This document shows positions 44,290 to 56,589 of a stretch of 64,000 bases of DNA, piece by piece. The notes below the pieces were generated by a model that worked only from the letters and a program-made list of their open reading frames with translations, had not been told where the DNA came from and did not search any database. Both the position numbers and the translations under genes were made by a program. The stretch comes from Siphonodentalium dalli (Eukaryota; Mollusca; Scaphopoda; Gadilida; Siphonodentaliidae), in NCBI GenBank assembly GCA_032622095.1, contig CP136062.1, positions 228,858,578 to 228,922,577 on the forward strand, written 5' to 3'. The first letter of the stretch is position 1, and every line of letters begins with the position of its first letter.

Positions 44290-45099
44290 TAACGCAAGAG
44301 TAGAGGGGACATCGGATGTCAATGACGCTGTAGCTACACATAGGCTACATCGATAAATAATAACCATATATCAGTCTGTTTTTGTTTTGCCTTTGGACGG
44401 CGACGATTTAGGATCATCAGGTGGGGTGTTGGAGTGGTTGGCAAAGGGGTCTTGTGGCCACCCTACATCGCCCATCATTTGATAATATGACCATACGCTA
44501 GCGTAATTAACGAACCACAGCTAAAACACACGCATAAGCTAGGATATATCTGTGTCTTTTTAATCCTATACAATAACTTCATAGATGCGTATTCCCATCA
44601 AATAAGATTAACTTAGGCCTTACATCGTGGTGTGATTATGATATATTTCACTCCAGACATGCACAAGGGTTCACCGACAGAGTGGGTTCTATAGCAATTT
44701 CATGTATAAATTAGGTCAATCATATCATACACCATGGCACGTGAGAAATCAGAGATTCACAATGCAAACAGACTACGAGCTCAGACTTAAAACCTAAATA
44801 AAAAACTTTTAAAAGCCTTTTGAACAAATGATTATAGAATATAAACTACCAACATCAAACTGAAAGTATTCAAAAGTCAAGATTGTTGGTTGTTGTCTGG
44901 ATGGGAGTATTTTACTGAAATCAACCATTATATTATTGACGCTGTGTGCGCAATCCGATTGAGATGTGTACTATGCGAAGAAGCTTGTCGATTTCATCAT
45001 GTTCATTTCATTCATAAAAAGTCATCATGTCGATTTCAACGAAACTCGACGAGCAATATCAGTTTGCAGATTCCACGCATCACCTTCGCTTTTGGGTTG
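44290..45099. other. Non-coding DNA, nothing recognised
   Basis: No coherent coding region or repeat was seen. Confidence 0.35.
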
Positions 45100-45103
45100 T
45101 TAA

Positions 45104-45572
45104 AGGTACTCAACCCGATAAAACTCCTCTCAATTACTATTTCAATGGCTTCGGGGGTCAAAAATATTTGATTCGAGTCGAGGAAGTCACCCATCAAAGC
45201 TCAGATTTGTTAGATATCGATTTTAGAAATATATTATTTTTCATTATCGGGAATACTATCTGGCCCAGAACTCAGTCAAAATTGCGTTAAAATTACCACT
45301 TGATTTTAGAGTTATTCATCCTTGTCTGTTTGAATAGATTTGGAGTACACATCCAGAGCAGATTACGGCAGTTATTAGTACTCATCGCGAGAACATAACA
45401 AATTTGAAAAATCAATATCTAATAACTCTGAGCTTTGTTTGATGGGTTCCTCGACTCGAATCAAATATTTTTTACCCCCAAAGCCAAAGAAATAGTAATA
45501 TAGGACCCTCTGATCGGATTGTTGTTGTTGGAATCTGTTGAGATGGGGACCCTCTTTACGGGTTGAGTACCT
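45104..45572. mobile_element. 469-bp fold-back MITE with TTAA duplication
   Basis: TIRs AGGTACTCAACCC / GGGTTGAGTACCT lie directly inside TTAA at 45,100-45,103 and 45,573-45,576. The inverted homology extends far inward (ATTTGATTCGAGTCGAGGAA near 45,170 and its complement near 45,450), so it can fold nearly end to end. TTAA duplications are typical of piggyBac-type elements, although the terminal bases are not the usual CCC. Non-coding. Confidence 0.8.
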
Positions 45573-45576
45573 TTAA

Positions 45577-47095
45577 ATAGTTGCGCTAATTTCCAGTTAC
45601 TCGGGTGTGTGTAGTAATATTTTGCTATATGTTTTCGCCTTCAATCGACCAAGGCGTCGCATTCAAGACGTGCATGTAGTTCTATATCCATATACATGTA
45701 CTAGTAAGCTACATAAGCTGAGATTGTGTTTTATATGTGCATACCCAGATTGGAACATATCAAATTTATATACGGTATATGTTGTGAATGTAGTATCCAA
45801 ATCTTTTTCCGGGGGTGGGGTCCCCCGTACCCCCACATACCAGAGGGGGACACACCTCTTGTGCTCTCCCACGCTCGCCGCTTCACGACTCGGATGCTGC
45901 TACACATCATATATGCCTATATTAATGGCGCCCCCCCCCTTTTCAAATTTCCTGGATCCGCCCCTAGTTATCCCCAATGTACTCCCAACATTCATCAATG
46001 TTCTACTACTACATGTAGTATGTTCAAATGTACATGTACATGTGTATAATCACAGTATTTCAAGTGCGAAATCAGGTGATGAAAAAAGGGATTGTTGTGA
46101 GGTCACACACGCATATATGTAACACAGAAATTTGTACTTGGCAATTATTTGTACTGCCAGAACCATGTACATGTATTACCGACATTCTTATGAGGCATGG
46201 AATAGATGTTAACCATGGAAATAAGGTTATACCCGCTTGCTGATGAGGATAAATTTAAGGAACTACACTACACCGAATATAGACTAGTCGAAAAAATCTG
46301 TAAATGTCACACATGCAATGGTAGAATGACCCTAATGTTGGCATAGTACATGTACCATAGATATTTGCAATGTCAGCATAAACTTCAAAATAAGGCCTAA
46401 GAAAAGAATAGGTGTGATTCCCCTAATTGCCCCCCCCCCATAATTCGGGCCTTTTTGTGAGTATTTTCTTTAAACATACTGCCTACAATGTACCATATAC
46501 ATTAATGTAGAAGTGTAATACATGTAGTATAATTGGGCTTTAATAAAGGTTGTGTGATGTAGGTGAATGAACCAAGGAGTTCACAAGACAACAACAGCTG
46601 GGGACTCTGGGAAGGGGGTGGGTTGGGAAAACACACTTTTTTGTTAGGTTTTTTCTAATCCAAAGGGGTGGGGCAATAACAAATTTGCAGGAATTTGCAG
46701 GAAGGTATGCCAGTGTGGGTGGGTGGCCCGAATGTCAAAAGCACATTTTTTGGCAACATCATGCAAATTGAATCTCACTGGATATGCAGGGGTTATGCTG
46801 GAATATGTATAATTTGTTTCTGTAAAATTGGAGCACATACCGACCGGTGCCATATAATAGTGTTTTATTTGGATCAATAAGCTTCTGAATGGGTTACTGT
46901 GTTTTTCCACTATTGATGCATTATGGAATTTGCCCACCCATGAAGACCGAGCATACTAGTACTCTCATCACACACTGACTTGTAAACTACATTGCATGTA
47001 CAAGTACATGTATCTGGTATCCAGACAAATGCATATCTGTCTGTATTTGAAAAATAATCTTCATATTTGTCGGTATTAACCATTTAAAAAAAATT
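45577..47095. other. Non-coding DNA with G/C homopolymer tracts
   Basis: Contains GGGGGTGGGGTCCCCCGTACC (45,813) and TTTCCTGGATCCGCCCCTAG (45,948), the latter resembling a terminal inverted repeat seen in hAT-like elements, plus C runs at 45,931 and 46,431. Element boundaries could not be set. No gene is recognised. Confidence 0.35.
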
Positions 47096-47099
47096 AAAA

Positions 47100-47340
47100 C
47101 AGCTTCTGAAACAAGTTAAACTGTCATTTGAACTAAAGGTGATAATTTCCCAATCATATGACTGATATCAGTATAGTTCATTGCGGTTTTAGACCAAAAT
47201 TAGTTAAATTTGTGGTGTGGTGCTTGGTGGTGTTCAAAAAAATTAGTAGTAAACATTTTTGTTTTCAGGTGTTGGGGTGGTGGGTACGGGAAAATGCCAG
47301 ATGCAAAAAAAAAGACATATATTCCTACCAATATTTTAAT
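47100..47340 (+). repeat. Dispersed repeat, partner at 5,970-6,200
   Basis: Same order of landmarks as the first copy (GTTAAACTGTCATTT, GCGGTTTTAGACC, TTTTTGTTTTCAGG, GGTGGTGGGTAC), diverged. Confidence 0.5.
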
Positions 47341-47439
47341 ATCCGCCCCCCCCCCCCCAGCTAATCAACAAATTTATGCATTTCAGGTTTGGCTCATGAT
47401 AATCACTGACAATAATAACATAGTTGTAGTGAATAATTT

Positions 47440-48200
47440 AAAGGTATGGATGGCCTTCGCGGTGGGTAATGCTGTTAAAATATTTACAACCGCCATTAAC
47501 GGATGGGTGAACTTGGATGGCCTCCACTCAACGAAAGACGTAAATTACACAAAACGCGCATGTGGCATGACATATTGTACAATAAGGCCCATGCTTATAT
47601 AACCAAAATTTTGCCTCTTACCGTTAGGGAATCATGTCGATACCTCATTATAAATCCGTTACGATACGTCAACTATTTCACAAACACGACTCACTTTAAA
47701 TCAAGTTTCCTCCCAACTATGATTGCTGAATGGAATGTATTGTGTAAAAGTACAACTGATGAAAAAACACTCACAGACCCCACATCAGAACCAACCAAGG
47801 AGGAAATACTTGCTAATATGTATAATAAATAACGCATTGAAGAGACATCAATAAGACCTCCTACAACGCCGGGCGGAGAACATCAAATATTTTGCAGTGT
47901 TGACTCCGAAATAACTGCAGTGATCTGAACTTCGATAAATTCAAAAATTACATCTCATCAAGCACGTTTTGCTCATGTGGTAACCAATGTGAAGACGCAA
48001 GCCATTTCTTCTATTCAGATGCAAGAAACCGTATGTGGACACGACTAGATGAGCATAAAGTCACTGTGTAGGAACTGTTACATCGGAAATCGTTCTATCG
48101 CCGGTTTGTGAAGGTTCTTGACTGATTTGTGACGGTTCCTGATGATCGAAATGATACATTTTCACGACTTTTTGACAGTTAAAACGCAATTTTGAGGCAT
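47440..48200 (+). pseudogene. LINE ORF2 C-terminal remnant
   Basis: The frame at 47,503-47,832 reads LNERRKLHKTRMWHDILYNK, ...ESCRYLIINP and SSFLPTMIAEWNVL, the classic C-terminal region of Jockey/CR1-type LINE reverse transcriptases. After a stop, a second frame near 47,930-48,040 gives FCSCGNQCEDASHFFYSDAR, matching the family's C-x-C-x(n)-EDA-x-HFL zinc-like tail. The two are separated by stops and about 100 bp, so the copy is dead. Confidence 0.75.
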
Positions 48201-48696
48201 CTAGGTGATAATTCGATTAGTTATTTTCAATCCCATCACAATCTGTGGCACCAATGAGCGTGTTAATAACGAAACTTTCATTGTGCGAGTCATAACAACG
48301 ACAAAAACCGCTAATTTTGATAATTGTTTGGGTTTTCTCCTGATCTAGTCGGTTCTCTCCCATGTAATCGTTCTATACGGGTAAAACTATGGCTAATATT
48401 TGCCATGGTACATGGTTCAAACTACCAATTTTGTGAAAGTATACAAAGATAAACACAACAAACTCTGCATTAAGTTGAAATTTGCACCACTTGTCATTAA
48501 TTTCGATGAATTACATTTCCTGTCTATGCTTATCCAATAAGCTGTGTTACGCCTATAAAATTCACAAAGTCGCCAGCTAGTTTGAAAAATAACGCGTTTG
48601 CAAACCCGACATTTCCATGAGTCAATAGCCGGTTAACAATAGTGAAATTTCATAGCTGGACTTCGGAAAGTGTGAGCGTAGACGGGATATTATAAG
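48201..48696. other. Non-coding DNA
   Basis: Nothing recognised between the LINE remnant and the hairpin. Confidence 0.35.
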
Positions 48697-48832
48697 TTAC
48701 ACGGCTTGTTGATGGGGGATACGGTGTGGTATGCCCCGGTAGATGCTCGTATCCCCCGAGGCGATAGCCGAGGGGGATACGAGAGTCGACCGGGGCATAC
48801 CACACCGTATCCCCCATCAACAAGCCGTGTAA
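48697..48832. repeat. Long fold-back hairpin with tandem G-A mismatches
   Basis: Arms of ~66 bp beginning TTACACGGCTTGTTGATGGG pair around a GATA loop (48,763-48,766). GA at 48,758-48,759 faces GA at 48,770-48,771, three base pairs from the loop. A 5x5 mismatch (AGATG against AGTCG) lies at mid-arm. The right arm contains CGGGGCATAC, also present in the adjacent satellite. Confidence 0.85.
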
Positions 48833-49182
48833 TGTATTTATCCCCGGTCAAAATTAACAAGATATTCCCACAGACATAAAGCGCGGAAACGAGCAACGAA
48901 CAGTAACTCTATTTGATTAGACTGCTCATACGATGAATATATTTATATAGCTGTTTCCACAATTTGTCCATAAATACTTGCTGGCCTCGCTTACTTTTGG
49001 AATCTATATGTTAGAAGATATAAAGGAGAGCAATACACTTCAAAAATAGTAATGGTAAATGAGTCAGACAACGTAAATAAATGAAGCAAGAGTAGCAAGA
49101 TAACATCACACCAGGAATCAACGTGGCTTTGAAAGATGTACATTAGACCTTCAAACTTTTGCCAGGTCATAAAAATTCTACT
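48833..49182. other. Spacer between hairpin and satellite array
   Basis: AT-rich, non-coding; no repeat units. Confidence 0.4.
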
Positions 49183-52100
49183 AGGGGCATACGAGATTGT
49201 TATGACCTTGTAAAATCTGTCTTCTCTATATAGCGACAATTTTTGCGGGGTAATATCACTTTTACACGGGGCATACGAGATTGTTATGACCTTGTAAAAT
49301 CTGTCTTCTCTATATAGCGACAATTTTTGCGGGGTAATATCACTTTTACACTGGGCATACGAGATTGTTATGACCCGTGTAAAATCTGTCTTCTCTATAT
49401 AGCGACGACAATTTTTGCGGGGTAATATCACTTTTACACTGGGCATACGAGATTGTTATGACCCGTGTAAAATCTGTCTTCTCTATATAGCGACGACAAT
49501 TTTTGCGGGGTAATATCACTTTTACACTGGGCATACGAGATTGTTATGACCCGTGTAAAATCTGTCTTCTCTATATAGCGACGACAATTTTTGCGGGGTA
49601 ATATCACTTTTACACTGGGCATACGAGATTGTTATGACCCGTGTAAAATCTGTCTTCTCTATATAGCGACGACAATTTTTGCGGGGTAATATCACTTTTA
49701 CACTAGGCATACGAGATTGTTATGACCCGTGTAAAATCTGTCTTCTCTATATAGCGACGACAATTTTTGCGGGGTAATATCACTTTTACACTGGGCATAC
49801 GAGATTGTTATGACCCGTGTAAAATCTGTCTTCTCTATATAGCGACGACAATTTTTGCGGGGTAATATCACTTTTACACGGGGCATACGAGATTGTTATG
49901 ACCCGTGTAAAATCTGTCTTCTCTATATAGCGACGACAATTTTTGCGGGGTAATATCACTTTTACACTGGGCATACGAGATTGTTATGACCCGTGTAAAA
50001 TCTGTCTTCTCTATATAGCGACGACAATTTTTGCGGGGTAATATCACTTTTACACGGGGCATACGAGATTGTTATGACCTTGTAAAATCTGCCTTCTCTA
50101 TATAGCGACGACAATTTTTGCGGGGTAATATCACTTTTACACGGGGCATACGAGATTGTTATGACCCGTGTAAAATCTGTCTTCTCTATATAGCGACGAC
50201 AATTTTTGCGGGGTAATATCACTTTTACACGGGGCATACGAGATTGTTATGACCCGTGTAAAATCTGTCTTCTCTATATAGCGACGACAATTTTTGCGGG
50301 GTAATATCACTTTTACACGGGGCATACGAGATTGTTATGACCTTGTAAAATCTGCCTTCTCTATATAGCGACGACAATTTTTGCGGGGTAATATCACTTT
50401 TACACGGGGCATACGAGATTGTTATGAACCGTGTAAAATCTGTCTTCTCTATATAGCGACGACAATTTTTGCGGGGTAATATCACTTTTACACGGGGCAT
50501 ACGAGATTGTTATGACCTTGTAAAATCTGTCTTCTCTATATAGCGACGACAATTTTTGCGGGGTAATATAAGTTTTACACGGGGCATACGAGATTGTTAT
50601 GACCTTGTAAAATCTGTCTTCTCTATATAGCGACGACAATTTTTGCGGGGTAATATAAGTTTTACACGGGGCATACGAGATTGTTATGACCTTGTAAAAT
50701 CTGTCTTCTCTATATAGCGACGACAATTTTTGCGGGGTAATATCACTTTTACACGGGGCATACGAGATTGTTATGACCCGTGTAAAATCTGTCTTCTCTA
50801 TATAGCGACGACAATTTTTGCGGGGTAATATCACTTTTACACGGGGCATACGAGATTGTTATGACCTTGTAAAATCTGTCTTCTCTATATAGCGACGACA
50901 ATTTTTGCGGGGTAATATAAGTTTTACACGGGGCATACGAGATTGTTATGACCTTGTAAAATCTGTCTTCTCTATATAGCGACGACAATTTTTGCGGGGT
51001 AATATAAGTTTTACACGGGGCATACGAGATTGTTATGACCTTGTAAAATCTGTCTTCTCTATATAGCAACGACAATTTTTGCGGGTTAATATCACTTTTA
51101 CACTGGGCATACGAGATTGTTATGACCCGTGTAAAATCTGTCTTCTCTATATAGCGACGACAATTTTTGCGGGGTAATATCACTTTTACACTGGGCATAC
51201 GAGATTGTTATGACCCGTGTAAAATCTGTCTTCTCTATATAGCGACGACAATTTTTGCGGGGTAATATCACTTTTACACTGGGCATACGAGATTGTTATG
51301 ACCCGTGTAAAATCTGTCTTCTCTATATAGCGACGACAATTTTTGCGGGGTAATATCACTTTTACACTGGGCATACGAGATTGTTATGACCCGTGTAAAA
51401 TCTGTCTTCTCTATATAGCGACGACAATTTTTGCGGGGTAATATCACTTTTACACTGGGCATACGAGATTGTTATGACCCGTGTAAAATCTGTCTTCTCT
51501 ATATAGCGACGACAATTTTTGCGGGGTAATATCACTTTTACACGGGGCATACGAGATTGTTATGACCCGTGTAAAATCTGTCTTCTCTATATAGCGACGA
51601 CAATTTTTGCGGGGTAATATCACTTTTACACTGGGCATACGAGATTGTTATGACCCGTGTAAAATCTGTCTTCTCTATATAGCGACGACAATTTTTGCGG
51701 GGTAATATCACTTTTACACGGGGCATACGAGATTGTTATGACCCGTGTAAAATCTGTCTTCTCTATATAGCGACGACAATTTTTGCGGGGTAATATCACT
51801 TTTACACGGGGCATACGAGATTGTTATGACCTTGTAAAATCTGTCTTCTCTATATAGCGACGACAATTTTTGCGGGGTAATATAAGTTTTACACGGGGCA
51901 TACGAGATTGTTATGACCTTGTAAAATCTGTCTTCTCTATATAGCGACGACAATTTTTGCGGGGTAATATAAGTTTTACACGGGGCATACGAGATTGTTA
52001 TGACCTTGTAAAATCTGTCTTCTCTATATAGCAACGACAATTTTTGCGGGTTAATATCACTTTTACACTGGGCATACGAGATTGTTATGACCCGTGTAAA

Positions 52101-55100
52101 ATCTGTCTTCTCTATATAGCGACGACAATTTTTGCGGGGTAATATCACTTTTACACTGGGCATACGAGATTGTTATGACCCGTGTAAAATCTGTCTTCTC
52201 TATATAGCGACGACAATTTTTGCGGGGTAATATCACTTTTACACTGGGCATACGAGATTGTTATGACCCGTGTAAAATCTGTCTTCTCTATATAGCGACG
52301 ACAATTTTTGCGGGGTAATATCACTTTTACACTGGGCATACGAGATTGTTATGACCCGTGTAAAATCTGTCTTCTCTATATAGCGACGACAATTTTTGCG
52401 GGGTAATATCACTTTTACACTGGGCATACGAGATTGTTATGACCCGTGTAAAATCTGTCTTCTCTATATAGCGACGACAATTTTTGCGGGGTAATATCAC
52501 TTTTACACGGGGCATACGAGATTGTTATGACCCGTGTAAAATCTGTCTTCTCTATATAGCGACGACAATTTTTGCGGGGTAATATCACTTTTACACTGGG
52601 CATACGAGATTGTTATGACCCGTGTAAAATCTGTCTTCTCTATATAGCGACGACAATTTTTGCGGGGTAATATCACTTTTACACGGGGCATACGAGATTG
52701 TTATGACCTTGTAAAATCTGCCTTCTCTATATAGCGACGACAATTTTTGCGGGGTAATATCACTTTTACACGGGGCATACGAGATTGTTATGACCCGTGT
52801 AAAATCTGTCTTCTCTATATAGCGACGACAATTTTTGCGGGGTAATATCACTTTTACACTAGGCATACGAGATTGTTATGACCCGTGTAAAATCTGTCTT
52901 CTCTATATAGCGACGACAATTTTTGCGGGGTAATATCACTTTTACACGGGGCATACGAGATTGTTATGACCTTGTAAAATCTGCCTTCTCTATATAGCGA
53001 CGACAATTTTTGCGGGGTAATATCACTTTTACACGGGGCATACGAGATTGTTATGACCCGTGTAAAATCTGTCTTCTCTATATAGCGACGACAATTTTTG
53101 CGGGGTAATATCACTTTTACACTGGGCATACGAGATTGTTATGACCCGTGTAAAATCTGTCTTCTCTATATAGCGACGACAATTTTTGCGGGGTAATATC
53201 ACTTTTACACTGGGCATACGAGATTGTTATGACCCGTGTAAAATCTGTCTTCTCTATATAGCGACGACAATTTTTGCGGGGTAATATCACTTTTACACGG
53301 GGCATACGAGATTGTTATGACCTTGTAAAATCTGCCTTCTCTATATAGCGACGACAATTTTTGCGGGGTAATATCACTTTTACACGGGGCATACGAGATT
53401 GTTATGACCCGTGTAAAATCTGTCTTCTCTATATAGCGACGACAATTTTTGGGGGTAATATCACTTTTACACGGGGCATACGAGATTGTTATGACCCGTG
53501 TAAAATCTGTCTTCTCTATATAGCGACGACAATTTTTGCGGGGTAATATCACTTTTACACGGGGCATACGAGATTGTTATGACCTTGTAAAATCTGCCTT
53601 CTCTATATAGCGACGACAATTTTTGCGGGGTAATATCACTTTTACACGGGGCATACGAGATTGTTATGACCCGTGTAAAATCTGTCTTCTCTATATAGCG
53701 ACGACAATTTTTGCGGGGTAATATCACTTTTACACGGGGCATACGAGATTGTTATGACCTTGTAAAATCTGTCTTCTCTATATAGCGACGACAATTTTTG
53801 CGGGGTAATATAAGTTTTACACGGGGCATACGAGATTGTTATGACCTTGTAAAATCTGTCTTCTCTATATAGCGACGACAATTTTTGCGGGGTAATATAA
53901 GTTTTACACGGGGCATACGAGATTGTTATGACCTTGTAAAATCTGTCTTCTCTATATAGCGACGACAATTTTTGCGGGGTAATATCACTTTTACACGGGG
54001 CATACGAGATTGTTATGACCCGTGTAAAATCTGTCTTCTCTATATAGCGACGACAATTTTTGCGGGGTAATATCACTTTTACACGGGGCATACGAGATTG
54101 TTATGACCTTGTAAAATCTGTCTTCTCTATATAGCGACGACAATTTTTGCGGGGTAATATAAGTTTTACACGGGGCATACGAGATTGTTATGACCTTGTA
54201 AAATCTGTCTTCTCTATATAGCGACGACAATTTTTGCGGGGTAATATAAGTTTTACACGGGGCATACGAGATTGTTATGACCTTGTAAAATCTGTCTTCT
54301 CTATATAGCAACGACAATTTTTGCGGGTTAATATCACTTTTACACTGGGCATACGAGATTGTTATGACCCGTGTAAAATCTGTCTTCTCTATATAGCGAC
54401 GACAATTTTTGCGGGGTAATATCACTTTTACACTGGGCATACGAGATTGTTATGACCCGTGTAAAATCTGTCTTCTCTATATAGCGACGACAATTTTTGC
54501 GGGGTAATATCACTTTTACACTGGGCATACGAGATTGTTATGACCCGTGTAAAATCTGTCTTCTCTATATAGCGACGACAATTTTTGCGGGGTAATATCA
54601 CTTTTACACTGGGCATACGAGATTGTTATGACCCGTGTAAAATCTGTCTTCTCTATATAGCGACGACAATTTTTGCGGGGTAATATCACTTTTACACTGG
54701 GCATACGAGATTGTTATGACCCGTGTAAAATCTGTCTTCTCTATATAGCGACGACAATTTTTGCGGGGTAATATCACTTTTACACGGGGCATACGAGATT
54801 GTTATGACCCGTGTAAAATCTGTCTTCTCTATATAGCGACGACAATTTTTGCGGGGTAATATCACTTTTACACTGGGCATACGAGATTGTTATGACCCGT
54901 GTAAAATCTGTCTTCTCTATATAGCGACGACAATTTTTGCGGGGTAATATCACTTTTACACGGGGCATACGAGATTGTTATGACCTTGTAAAATCTGCCT
55001 TCTCTATATAGCGACGACAATTTTTGCGGGGTAATATCACTTTTACACGGGGCATACGAGATTGTTATGACCCGTGTAAAATCTGTCTTCTCTATATAGC

Positions 55101-55928
55101 GACGACAATTTTTGCGGGGTAATATCACTTTTACACGGGGCATACGAGATTGTTATGACCCGTGTAAAATCTGTCTTCTCTATATAGCGACGACAATTTT
55201 TGCGGGGTAATATCACTTTTACACGGGGCATACGAGATTGTTATGACCTTGTAAAATCTGCCTTCTCTATATAGCGACGACAATTTTTGCGGGGTAATAT
55301 CACTTTTACACGGGGCATACGAGATTGTTATGACCCGTGTAAAATCTGTCTTCTCTATATAGCGACGACAATTTTTGCGGGGTAATATCACTTTTACACG
55401 GGGCATACGAGATTGTTATGACCTTGTAAAATCTGTCTTCTCTATATAGCGACGACAATTTTTGCGGGGTAATATAAGTTTTACACGGGGCATACGAGAT
55501 TGTTATGACCTTGTAAAATCTGTCTTCTCTATATAGCGACGACAATTTTTGCGGGGTAATATAAGTTTTACACGGGGCATACGAGATTGTTATGACCTTG
55601 TAAAATCTGTCTTCTCTATATAGCGACGACAATTTTTGCGGGGTAATATCACTTTTACACGGGGCATACGAGATTGTTATGACCCGTGTAAAATCTGTCT
55701 TCTCTATATAGCGACGACAATTTTTGCGGGGTAATATCACTTTTACACGGGGCATACGAGATTGTTATGACCTTGTAAAATCTGTCTTCTCTATATAGCG
55801 ACGACAATTTTTGCGGGGTAATATAAGTTTTACACGGGGCATACGAGATTGTTATGACCTTGTAAAATCTGTCTTCTCTATATAGCGACGACAATTTTTG
55901 CGGGGTAATATAAGTTTTACACGGGGCA
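49183..55928. repeat. 88/87-bp satellite, ~77 monomers, with higher-order structure
   Basis: The monomer runs GGGCATACGAGATTGTTATG, ACCCGTGTAAAATCTGTCTT, CTCTATATAGCGACGACAAT, TTTTGCGGGGTAATATCACT, TTTACACG. Units with ACCCGTG are 88 bp and those with ACCTTG are 87 bp; other variants are CACT/CACG, ATATCACT/ATATAAGT and CTGTC/CTGCC. A diagnostic unit with GCAACGAC and GGGTTAAT recurs at 51,066, 52,031 and 54,308, in the same neighbour context each time. In G-type units, TTTTACACGGG and CCCGTGTAAAA form an 11-bp inverted repeat across a 19-nt loop. The 62-, 91- and 149-residue frames here are repeat artefacts. Confidence 0.95.
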
Positions 55929-56060
55929 CACTGACAATAAATTCGGTTTTTATTGGTATTGATCAATACCAAATCTGATTCCCTTGGTTTTGATCAAAAC
56001 CAAATCTGAATCCCTTGGTTTTGAGGACATGTTCAATACCATATATTGGTTTTGACCGAT
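55929..56060. repeat. Short tract of TGATCA-centred palindromes
   Basis: GGTATTGATCAATACC at 55,956-55,971 and GGTTTTGATCAAAACC at 55,987-56,002 are perfect 16-bp palindromes of the same family as the array at 61.0-61.8 kb. They directly follow the satellite. Confidence 0.8.
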
Positions 56061-56560
56061 AGTCTTCAAGAGTTATCGTTACTGTTTCCGTGGAGCACAC
56101 GGCCAGATTGGAGGTCGCCATTTTATTTCGAAGCGACTGAAACACATTCTAGTGTTAAAATCACAGCAAATAACTTAGACTGGTTCAATGGGTGATCACA
56201 GATATGTTTCATGATGGCCGGACAATCTTATCTTCGGGAATCTTGACATGTATGTATCTACAAACTTTTAATTATAGGATGCTTTCGGTTTCGACTTCAA
56301 CTTTACACGAAATCTTTACACATATTTTGTATCAGCACAAAAGCTCATATATGGGCACCAACACGATAGAGAAGTGACAGAACATTTCAAACTCAACAAA
56401 TAAGATTATGCCTTTGTCAATGGATAAGAGATAACAAATTTTCATCTAAAAGACTTCAAGTTGAAAAATAAATTTCTCAGTAAATTTGATAAAAATTTGT
56501 CATGCTGTTTCAAATTGGTCATGTTCACAGTAATTTATCAGGTTTAGAACTTTAGGTCGT
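56061..56560. other. Non-coding DNA
   Basis: No gene or repeat recognised. Confidence 0.35.
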
Positions 56561-56589
56561 GTTTATGGAATGGCATGTACTTTTACATT

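Noticed and set aside
45607-46122. 171-residue plus-strand frame
   Set aside because: Crosses G/C homopolymer tracts and overlaps equally long frames in other phases; no domain.
49183-55928. CRISPR array
   Set aside because: Units are contiguous with no unique spacers, far too long for a CRISPR repeat, and the window is animal-like with no cas genes.
48991-55972. Many near-identical 62-, 91- and 149-residue open frames
   Set aside because: They repeat with the 88/87-bp satellite and change frame with monomer length; no start context or protein family. Satellite by-products.
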